Positions 1-6,500 of a DNA stretch of 6,891 nucleotides are shown here, in pieces. Made by a program: the position numbers and the translations under genes. The notes under the pieces are model-generated. The model worked only from the letters and a program-made list of their open reading frames with translations. It had not been told where the DNA came from and made no database searches. Every line of letters begins with the position of its first letter. Position 1 is the stretch's first letter. The stretch covers positions 1 to 6,891 of the forward strand of contig JAKSAU010000406.1 in NCBI GenBank assembly GCA_022361535.1, written 5' to 3'. Source of the stretch: Desulfobacterales bacterium. GTDB taxonomy: Bacteria > Desulfobacterota > Desulfobacteria > Desulfobacterales > Desulfobacteraceae.

Positions 1-1
1 A

Positions 2-199
2 TGGTCCAAAGAAAATCCCGGAAAAGCCCAAGTAGTTGTGGAAGGTGCCATCTTGGCCGGTAACACTATTATCGGAAAACATAGTGATTATACGGTGGAT
101 AAAATGATCCGCCACGCCAGGATATCTGAGATTCTTTTCAGGACAGGAGAAGGGGCTGATGAGCGGACCACCTACCAGATGAAAGTGGGCAATTATTAG
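2..199 (+). CDS. C-terminal end of an unrecognised protein (start lies left of the window)
   Basis: Frame 2 is open from the left edge for 65 codons to a TAG at 197-199. The translation begins WSKENPGKAQVVVEGAILAG and ends in KVGNY. It alternates short beta-type stretches with glycines (VVVEGAILAGNTIIG), followed by a charged tail (KMIRHARISEI, then EGADERTT). This loosely recalls the C-terminal part of DUF342/FapA-type polymer-binding proteins, which have repetitive beta structure, but I cannot confirm it and assign no function. Only the last residues are visible, so length, start and domains are unknown. The ATG at base 1 is in another frame, which stops after 20 codons, so it is not the start of this gene. 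The gene points away from the lipid locus, and the roughly 200 bases after it make a shared operon with the next gene uncertain. Confidence 0.6.
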   Translation, partial: WSKENPGKAQVVVEGAILAGNTIIGKHSDYTVDKMIRHARISEILFRTGEGADERTTYQMKVGNY

Positions 200-254
200 T
201 TCGGTTCAAAAAAGCTTAGTTTAACCTGTTTTAATCCAGTTGTATTAATTCGAT

Positions 255-278
255 TCTGGCCCTACAGGAGGTGCCAGA
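255..278 (+). terminator. Weak hairpin after the first gene, possible terminator
   Basis: TCTGGC at 255-260 pairs perfectly with GCCAGA at 273-278 across a 12-base loop. It is followed by TATTATT rather than a clean run of T. It lies about 56 bases after the TAG of the first gene. The six-base stem and poor T-tract make it only a weak terminator candidate. I see no better one between 200 and 330, and no convincing coding frame in that stretch. Confidence 0.2.
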
Positions 279-328
279 TATTATTCAGTTAAGTCGATAT
301 TCGATCGTAAATGTTGTTTTATTACTCC

Positions 329-389
329 GTGCTATACGGAATCCGTGTGGCTTAATAATTAACGATTCCGTAAATTATACTGTTAGCAC
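329..389. repeat. Nested imperfect inverted repeat just upstream of the small gene
   Basis: TACGGAATC at 335-343 is a perfect nine-base inverted match to GATTCCGTA at 364-372. The 20-base loop itself contains a TTAATAATTAA palindrome. Directly outside the left arm, GTGCTA (329-334) pairs with TAGCAC (384-389), leaving 11 bases unpaired on the right side only. The whole structure is 61 bases and ends in GTTAGCAC, 14 bases before the TTG start at 404. Two readings fit: an operator overlapping the -10-like TATACT at 376-381, or an attC-like recombination site ending at GTTA (see findings). The arms are read directly from the sequence; either function is inference. Confidence 0.5.
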
Positions 390-391
390 CC

Positions 392-396
392 AGAGG
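392..396 (+). promoter_or_regulatory. Ribosome binding site supporting a TTG start
   Basis: AGAGG lies seven bases upstream of the TTG at 404-406. The frame is closed by a TAA at 371-373, and the only other alternative start is a CTG at 380. The ATG at 418 belongs to a different frame. The purine-rich site and its spacing are the reason for choosing TTG as the start of the small gene. Confidence 0.5.
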
Positions 397-403
397 TACA
401 AGA

Positions 404-796
404 TTGGTAGAACCAGAATGCCATTTATGGGGTGAAGATTTTCAACCAGCAGATCTTGCAGCTATTGAGAATATCCAGCTTCACCGTGTTAATGAACCAG
501 GTAAAATTGGGACTATCGGCAAATACAAAGGAGTACCTTTGCCCTATGGGTCTTGTCGTGTCTGCACTCCGGAATACATACCTGTTTTTGATCGAATTTC
601 ATGGATGGCTGATTTTATTAAAATCAACAAAAGGACTTTTGCAAAAGTAGGAGCAACAGAAATTATTTTCTGGATTTATTGGCATGGTGTTCAAGGAAAC
701 ATGGAATTTACCCCTGTTGAACTTGAAAAAATTGCAAAACTAAAAATTGCTCTTTGTATCGACTACATCCAAAAGGGTTCAGGAAAAACGCGTTAA
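404..796 (+). CDS. Small DUF4279-like protein, TTG start
   Basis: A 130-residue soluble-looking protein with no signal peptide or membrane segment. The start is a TTG preceded by AGAGG. The layout recalls DUF4279 proteins. An N-terminal beta segment with an acidic turn (CHLWGEDFQPADL, about residues 7-19) leads into a central basic region. The C-terminal part (FTPVELEKIAKLKIALCIDYI) matches the family's habit of ending in a helix and a strand after an alternating sheet segment (IIFWIYWHG, about residues 87-95). The family has no established enzymatic role; members are often found as lone accessory genes and are suspected immunity-type proteins. I saw no catalytic motif. Its base composition is lower than its neighbours': bases 661-780 count to about 33% GC, against about 55% for 4981-5100 in the synthase. 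This fits acquisition by transfer. It is convergent with the acyltransferase gene and has no obvious link to it. Family assignment is from memory of sequence style only. Confidence 0.65.
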   Translation: MVEPECHLWGEDFQPADLAAIENIQLHRVNEPGKIGTIGKYKGVPLPYGSCRVCTPEYIPVFDRISWMADFIKINKRTFAKVGATEIIFWIYWHGVQGNMEFTPVELEKIAKLKIALCIDYIQKGSGKTR

Positions 797-917
797 CACT
801 TCGTTGGAGTGGTTCCGAGCCTACAGATTACTTTTTCAGAGGTGTTTTTTAAGAGACTAAAACTTTTACCTGAAGGCTTTGGGTTAAAACGCCCTAACCT
901 CTTTGGTCAAGTGTTAA
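793..917. repeat. Long-range inverted repeat spanning the convergent gene ends
   Basis: TTAACACTT at 793-801 and AAGTGTTAA at 909-917 are perfect nine-base inverted copies, 125 bases end to end. Inside, AGTGGTT (807-813) aligns against the complement of AACCTCT (897-903) with one mismatch, separated from the outer stem by an equal spacer on each side. The outer arms contain the stop codons of both flanking genes. An outer stem, a spacer, an inner stem and a long central part are the architecture of integron attC sites. The terminal GTTAATT departs from the usual GTTRRRY at one base, and the left core CGTTAAC departs from RYYYAAC at two. A chance repeat or a convergent-gene structure is the alternative. 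Confidence 0.45.
881..900. terminator. Short hairpin between convergent genes
   Basis: GGTTA at 882-886 pairs with TAACC at 895-899 over an eight-base loop, with a possible G-T pair outside. It lies 15 bases past the acyltransferase stop and about 85 bases past the small gene's stop. Neither side has a proper T-run, so termination in either direction is only possible, not shown. Confidence 0.2.
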
Positions 918-1825
918 TTTAACAACCTGTTGTTCTTTTCTGAAAGCATTAGGCCAAGTTTTTCGTCTTTTTCCTGCCAAAGCCGGTTAAGCCAGTCGCA
1001 AAATTCTTTTTTGAAAGCATCGTTTCCAAAATAGTCTCCAATATGGATGTTCTCCACTGGGAACACATCTATATCCACAATGACTTTTCTTGCCTTTCCT
1101 GAGATAAAATCCCAAAATGTAGGAACTTTGCCGGGATACGCAATGGTTACATTGACGATTTGATGCAGGTACTCTCCCATGGAGCCTAAAACAAATGCTA
1201 TACCACCGGCTTTGGGTGTTAGCAACTGGTTAAATTGTGATCCTTGGGCTGCATGTTTTTGTGGGGTAAATCTTGTGCCTTCAACAAAATTCATTACAGA
1301 GACCGGAGTATGCTTAAATTTTTCACATGCCTTTTTGGTGCTTTCAAGGTCTTTGCCAGCCAAATGGGGGTTGGCAGCGAGAAATTTTTTCGAATACCGC
1401 TTCATAAACGGAAAATCAAGCGCCCACCATGCCAATCCTAAAAAGGGCACCCAGATCAATTCTTTTTTCAAGAAAAATTTGAGCATGGGGATCTTCCGGT
1501 TAAAAACATCCTGAAGTACAAGGATATCCACCCAGGATTGATGATTGGAGATAACCAGATACCAATCTTTTTTCTGGAGTTTGTCCAATCCTGTGACCTG
1601 CCATTCAATTTTATTGAACAGCCTTGAGTTCATCCCGTTGATGCTGATCCATAACGTAGCTATGCCTATGAGTACGCGGTCCAAAAAGACGATAACCGGC
1701 TTGAAGGGCAGGATGAATTTTATCAAGGACAGCAGGATTAAAGGGATTGTCAATGATATGGTATTAATTACGTAACCTATAAACGAGAGCCCGCCTTTAA
1801 GGGGAGAGGGAAGAAAATCCAGCAT
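914..1825 (-). CDS. YihG/PlsC-type membrane acyltransferase
   Basis: A 303-residue protein of the lysophospholipid acyltransferase (LPLAT/PlsC) superfamily. Members transfer acyl groups from acyl-CoA or acyl-ACP to glycerolipid acceptors at the inner membrane. The catalytic NHxxxxD box is N94-H95-QSWV-D100. The acceptor-binding EGTR box is E182-G183-T184-R185. Between them, FFLKKELIWVPFLG (117-130) and the following WALDFPFMKRY (134-144) match the E. coli YihG subgroup as I remember it. The VTIAYP block (226-231) corresponds to the fourth family motif. Residues 11-64 are strongly hydrophobic, giving one or two membrane segments. At about 300 residues it is normal length for YihG and longer than PlsC. 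The ATG at 1825 lies three bases after the regulator's TGA, with AGGA ten bases upstream, so the two genes are very probably co-transcribed and translationally coupled. Its position beside a lipid-type synthase suggests it esterifies that product, but YihG itself has a housekeeping-type role, so this is inference. Confidence 0.93.
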   Translation of the reverse strand: MLDFLPSPLKGGLSFIGYVINTISLTIPLILLSLIKFILPFKPVIVFLDRVLIGIATLWISINGMNSRLFNKIEWQVTGLDKLQKKDWYLVISNHQSWVDILVLQDVFNRKIPMLKFFLKKELIWVPFLGLAWWALDFPFMKRYSKKFLAANPHLAGKDLESTKKACEKFKHTPVSVMNFVEGTRFTPQKHAAQGSQFNQLLTPKAGGIAFVLGSMGEYLHQIVNVTIAYPGKVPTFWDFISGKARKVIVDIDVFPVENIHIGDYFGNDAFKKEFCDWLNRLWQEKDEKLGLMLSEKNNRLLN

Positions 1826-1828
1826 GAA

Positions 1829-3334
1829 TCACTTGTCCTTTTTTGGGGTGGTGCCGCTTATGTATTTTTTAACAGTTCGCCTGTCTAATCCTGTTTTCCG
1901 GGCCACTTTTTCATAGGTGCCCAGATCGTCATATAAAACGCTGCAATAGCCTGATACCAGGTCCGGAACAGCAATAGTCCTGTTCTCAATACCCCGTACC
2001 AGGTTGCGGGATGGATCAGCATTGGGTGATCCCAAGGTTTCTTTACCCGCATAATCCCGGCGCAAAAGCACCGATCGTACGCATTGCTCAAGTTCTCTGA
2101 CGTTTCCTGGCCATTGATAATGTTTTCCAAGGTTTCGGTCAATAATTCTTTTTACTTTTTCTATCAGATTGGACGCATGGGCTCCTGTCATGCGGTGAAT
2201 GACAAAGTCAAGGAGCAGATCAAGCTCTTCAGGTGCTTCCCTGATACGTTTCCGAAGGGGCGGGACCTCAATCAGATCTGAACAAAGCCGGTAGTAGAAA
2301 TCATCCCTGAAGACCTTACCTCCCATTATATCTTCTCTGGGACGGTTTGTAGCGGCAATAACGCGGCCGTTGAAGCGTGAGGCGCGATGGGCACCGACCG
2401 GTGTAAAATGTCTTTCCTGTAAAACTCTTAACAGTTTGATCTGAACGTGGTTTGGGATCTCCCCGATTTCGTCCAGGAGAATGGCACCGTATGGGCTGCA
2501 CCGCGCAAATGCCCCCTGGTAGTTTTCAACCGCACCGGTAAATGCCCCTTTGGTATGACCGAAAAGCTCCGATTCCAACAACGTTTCAGGGTACTGTGAG
2601 AGGTTTAAGGAGGAAAACGCCCGGGTAAAGCTTTGGGCAAAACATTTGTTCCTTGGGTCAAGCGGGATAAATCCGCTTCGGCCAATGGCGTTGGCTGCAG
2701 TTCCTTTTCCTGTACCTGTTTCACCCAAAAGAAGCGTTGAAAAATCCTCCATCCGGTTCCACAAAAATTTGTCATACAGTTTGAAATTATAGGTAAACAC
2801 ATTGTACCAAAGGTGTTTTTTTAAGGTGCGCATGCATGGGCTTATTCCGACCAGACTGTTGGATATAAAGTAAAAGGCGCGGCGCAACTGGAAGGAAAGT
2901 GCAAAATAGTGGTAGAATTTGTCTTCATCAAACCCTTTTTCTACAATCACCTCTTTGGCTTCATCTAAAAAATCTATCTGAATCGGGGTGTCGCCTGCCT
3001 GGATCTGATCCCTGATATGCTTATCGAATTTGTCCCTGAATTTATGGAAAATGCTGAACAGGTATACTACCCGAAGCAGTTCCTGGTCTCCGGGTGAATA
3101 GGCAGTTATTTTACCTTTATTTTCACGTTCAAGCGCTTCTAATCTGAGATCCACCTCCTGGATGCACATATCAATACTTTTACGGCGGGGAGCAGATGGA
3201 AAAAGACCTGCTATTCGCCTGTCCAATCGCTCCCGAAGGCGGGAAAACGGATTGGCAAAAGCGGCATTGTATACGGTTTTGAAAAAATGGCGCTCTTCAG
3301 TAGCCAAAGAAAATGTCTGATTGCTTTTGGGCAT
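1829..3334 (-). CDS. Sigma-54-dependent AAA+ transcriptional activator with an unrecognised N-terminal domain
   Basis: A 501-residue bacterial enhancer-binding protein that would use ATP hydrolysis to open sigma-54 promoters. The central AAA+ domain (about 165-430) is complete: Walker A GETGTGKG (204-211), LLESELFGH (252-260), the sigma-54-contacting GAFTGA loop (263-268), Walker B ILLDEIGEI (285-293), sensor I VIAATNR (325-331), the arginine-finger region FRDDFYYRL (342-350) and sensor II WPGNVREL (408-415). A helix-turn-helix lies at about 472-493 (YEKVARKTGLDRRTVKKYI), basic and Fis-like in position but not typical in sequence. Residues 1-165 show no receiver (REC), GAF or PAS signature that I recognise. 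They are charged and mostly helical in appearance (for example LRLEALERE, 63-71), so the input signal is unknown and need not be phosphorylation. An AAGGA lies about 13 bases before the ATG at 3334. It is divergent from the synthase, across a gap holding a -24/-12 element, which makes the synthase its obvious target. Confidence 0.93.
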   Translation of the reverse strand: MPKSNQTFSLATEERHFFKTVYNAAFANPFSRLRERLDRRIAGLFPSAPRRKSIDMCIQEVDLRLEALERENKGKITAYSPGDQELLRVVYLFSIFHKFRDKFDKHIRDQIQAGDTPIQIDFLDEAKEVIVEKGFDEDKFYHYFALSFQLRRAFYFISNSLVGISPCMRTLKKHLWYNVFTYNFKLYDKFLWNRMEDFSTLLLGETGTGKGTAANAIGRSGFIPLDPRNKCFAQSFTRAFSSLNLSQYPETLLESELFGHTKGAFTGAVENYQGAFARCSPYGAILLDEIGEIPNHVQIKLLRVLQERHFTPVGAHRASRFNGRVIAATNRPREDIMGGKVFRDDFYYRLCSDLIEVPPLRKRIREAPEELDLLLDFVIHRMTGAHASNLIEKVKRIIDRNLGKHYQWPGNVRELEQCVRSVLLRRDYAGKETLGSPNADPSRNLVRGIENRTIAVPDLVSGYCSVLYDDLGTYEKVARKTGLDRRTVKKYISGTTPKKDK

Positions 3335-3375
3335 ATTTTTATAGTTTTCCTTAAACTTTTCTTTGATTGTGCATA

Positions 3376-3404
3376 TTTGTACATCGGATGTTCATAAAAT
3401 GCAA
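3376..3404 (-). promoter_or_regulatory. Possible sigma-70-type promoter for the regulator gene
   Basis: On the minus strand, TTGCAT (3404-3399) and TACAAA (3381-3376) are exactly 17 bases apart. They match the -35 and -10 consensus at three and four of six positions. Transcription would begin near 3369, giving a leader of about 35 bases. The match is mediocre and rests mainly on spacing and position. Confidence 0.25.
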
Positions 3405-3406
3405 GG

Positions 3407-3505
3407 TTGGCCGAGAGGGGATATTGGCCAGTTTGGTGGGCACTATCATAAAAAGCCACTGATTTTGAGGGGTTTGGATAAATTGGTGCGGGTGTGAGTG
3501 TTTGG
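3407..3505 (+). promoter_or_regulatory. Candidate activator-binding region upstream of the -24/-12 promoter
   Basis: TTGGCC occurs at 3407-3412 and again at 3424-3429, a 17-base period, the second copy extending to the palindrome TGGCCA. GTTTGG occurs at 3431, 3472 and 3500, the last overlapping the -24 element. Sigma-54 activators usually bind repeated or dyad sites about 80-150 bases upstream of the start. The TTGGCC pair, about 100-120 bases upstream of the predicted start, lies in that range. These are short motifs that could recur by chance. Confidence 0.2.
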
Positions 3506-3518
3506 CACAATCCTTGAT
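3503..3518 (+). promoter_or_regulatory. Sigma-54 (-24/-12) promoter for the synthase
   Basis: TGGCAC at 3503-3508, five bases, then TTGAT at 3514-3518. Against the consensus TGGCAC-N5-TTGCW this differs only at the C of the -12 dinucleotide (GA instead of GC), with the required GG-to-GC spacing kept. Transcription would start near 3529, leaving about 70 bases of leader before the ATG at 3598. A sigma-54 activator gene on the other side of this same gap is independent support for the call. Confidence 0.55.
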
Positions 3519-3597
3519 AAGAACAGGGAGGAACATAAAAAAATCTGATTCCGGCTCTGGTCGGAAGTTCATGACAACACCATAATGGAGAAATTAA

Positions 3598-6500
3598 ATG
3601 ATTAGAAGAATACTGAGTTCAAGACTGCCTTTGATGATTCAAACCCCTGTCAAAGTCTTTGATGTCAGATATTTTCACGCCATTTATAAAGCCGGTGCCT
3701 TGCCGGTCTTTGATACTGAATTTTTAAGCCGGGATGATATCCTTCAAAAGGCCCTTCTTCTTGCCGGGGAGAATCTGCAATTCGGCCTGCGCCTGGCTGA
3801 GTGGGACACAAAAGTTTTGTCTGCACTCAAGAACGAGAACATTAAAAATCTGGATATGATATCCGTACCCCTGGAACAGGATGACCCTGCCGATGAAATA
3901 GCATTGGATTTGTTTCAGTTTAATTCTACCAAAGTAGTCCTTGAAATCAGGGATATCAATCTCACAAAAGCCATTAAAACCATAGGGCCCCATGCCCTTG
4001 TGGTAAAAGGTAACGAGGCTGCAGGCCGTGTGTCAGGATACTCTTCTTTTATCCTTATGCAATGGTATCTTGAAAACCTGTCCTTGCCATTGTTTCTCCA
4101 TGGTGGTGTCGGGCAGTATACTGCTGCCGGAATGTTGGCTGCGGGTGTATCCGGTTTCGTCATGGACAGCCAGTTCCTCTTGGCAGATGAAGCACCTGTG
4201 GCAGAAAATTTTAAAAAACTATTGGCCAATGTAGATGAGGGTGACTCCACAGAGATCATCTTTAAGGGAAAAGAAACCTATCGTGTCTTTGCTAAACTTG
4301 GAACAAAGATTGTTAAAGACCTTAAAGAAGAGGCGGTGCTCCTGTCACAGGATGAGCAGGGCCAGATCTACCCGTCCATTGCCAAGAACATCACCGCACA
4401 GGACAATCCGGATGCCGCTTTTATCCAATCGCTGTTTTATCTGGGCCAAGACGGCATTTTTGCCAAAGAGTTTGCCAAAGAGTCAACCACATTAGACCAG
4501 ATGGTGGACCGCTTTTTTACGACCTTAGGTGCAAATCTTGATTATGTAGACAGTCACGATCCGGTACAACAGAATTCACCATTTGCCACAGACCAGAATA
4601 CGGATTTTCCTTTGATCCAAGGGCCCATGGCAAATATATCCGATAATGCAGAATTCGCAGCAAAGGTTCTTGACGCAGGAGCTCTGCCGTTTTTTGCTGT
4701 AGGCAGCCTGCCTGTTTCACTGGCCGACGACATGTTGAAATCCGGTGCAGACAGCCTGGACAATTTCGGTGCAGGACTTGTGGGTATTGAAGCGTTCAAT
4801 CCCCAGGTTGCCGACCATCTTGAAATGGTAAAAAAATATAAGGTACCATATGCTCTTTTTGCCGGTGGGATTCCCTCCCAGGTAGTTGAGCTGGAAAAGG
4901 CAGGTACAAAAACCTATCTTCATACCCCGTCGGTTTCCATGATGGAAAACGGCATTGAAAACGGTTGCCGCCGCTTTATTTTCGAAGGCGGGGAAGCCGG
5001 GGGCCATGTAGGATCGCTGACATCCATGGTGCTTTGGGATGCAGCAATTGCCAAGCTGGTGAATTCCGGGCGCGACCTGTCAGATCTTTATCTTGTGTTT
5101 GCAGGCGGCATTTCAACTGCATTTGCTTCCTTTTTTATTTCAGGCATGACTTCGTTCCTGGCAGCCAAAGGTGCCAAAGTCGGCCTGCAGGTGGGCACGG
5201 CCTACCTTTTTTCCGATGAGGTCGTCAAAACACAAGCAGTTCAAAAGCAATACCAGGATATCATCATTGAGCAGGATGAAACCGTTGTCATCGGCAAAAC
5301 CTTAGGCCTTGCCTCAAGAACAGCCCCTACACCCTTTGCTAAAATGATGACAGACCTTGAAGTGGAGATGATTCGGGATAAGATGCCCTTGGGTGATCGG
5401 AAACGTGCATTTGAAAAACGGAATATCGGATCACTTCTTATCGGTGCAAAAGGGTTTCTGCCGGATTTTAAAAAACCGGGCGAAGAAAACTATACCTGGT
5501 TTGAAGGGGATGAGCACCGTGAAAAAGGCAATTTCCTTGTAGGCGACAGCCTGGCCTTTTTCAAAGAGACGGTGTCTATCAGGGATATTCATAATTCTTA
5601 TTTTACCGGCAAATCCCAATTGTTCCGCCATCTCAATACCCTTGAAACTTTTTCAAGCCCTGAAAACAAGATCCATGACGAGATTGCGGTTGTGGGTATG
5701 GGATGTACCCTTCCCCATGCAGGTACGCCTGATGAACTGTGGCAGAATATTTTAGACAAACGCTATTCCATCGCTCCCATGCCGGACTCCAGAATGGATA
5801 AGGCTTTATATTATGATAAAAACCGGAAGGCGGAAGATAAAACCTATACAGATCTTGCCGGCCATGTAGATGATTTTGAGTTTGATTCTGAACGGTTCGG
5901 GTATACAGACGGAAAGGATAAACGGCTTTCCCGCAGCCAGAAAATGGTGTTGTCTACCGCATATAAAGCAGTGGAAAGTGCAGGCCTCCTTGATGAAAAT
6001 GACCAGATGGTTTGCGAAGATCCAAAAAAGACTGCTGTTATCATTGCAACCTGTCTGTCAAATGAATTGGGTAATGACCTCCAGCTTAAGTATTGGTACC
6101 CGGAAGTATTGTCCATGCTGGAAAAAACATCTGCTTTTTCCGAGCTAAGCGAAGAAGATAAGGAAAAGGTCAGACAGGCATTGTTTGACGGCATGGAAGG
6201 CGAAAACAAAGGATACGATCCTGTTCACGGTATCCTGTTGAATATTGAGGCCTCCCGTGTAGCCAAGCACCTTGGTGCCCGTGGGACAAACTATATTGTT
6301 GATGCGGCCTGTGCCTCTTCTATTACCGCCATTGAAGCGGCCTGCGGAGAACTTCTTTCCGGTGACCATGACCAGGTTGTGGTCGGCGGGGTAAATACTC
6401 ACCTTGCACCTGAATCTTTTATCGGGTTCGCCAAGATGGGGACTCTTTCGGAAAAAGGCTCCTGGCCTTTTGACGGACGGGCTGACGGCTTTGTCCTGGG

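Noticed and set aside
1..63. ATG at the first base as a gene start
   Set aside because: That frame ends after 20 codons. The real coding frame is frame 2, continuing from outside the window.
3398..3412. A second -24/-12-like match on the minus strand (GG...TTGCAT) facing the regulator
   Set aside because: The GG and GC dinucleotides are two bases too close together, and sigma-54 promoters do not tolerate this spacing change.
3525..3531. Strong ribosome-site-like AGGGAGG with no start codon after it
   Set aside because: No ATG, GTG or TTG follows at a suitable distance, and the predicted transcript start falls within it.
3549..3566. Leader hairpin TTCCG-8-CGGAA before the synthase
   Set aside because: A five-base stem with no riboswitch or terminator features, which could easily arise by chance.
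3351..3572. Open frames of 73 and 99 residues on the minus strand across the divergent gap
   Set aside because: No ribosome binding site, no recognisable protein character, and they overlap the promoter region and the start of the regulator gene in another frame.
3571..3585. Tiny in-frame ORF (ATG to TAA, four codons) just before the synthase
   Set aside because: No convincing ribosome site and no attenuator-like structure around it. It is useful only as proof that the synthase cannot start further upstream.
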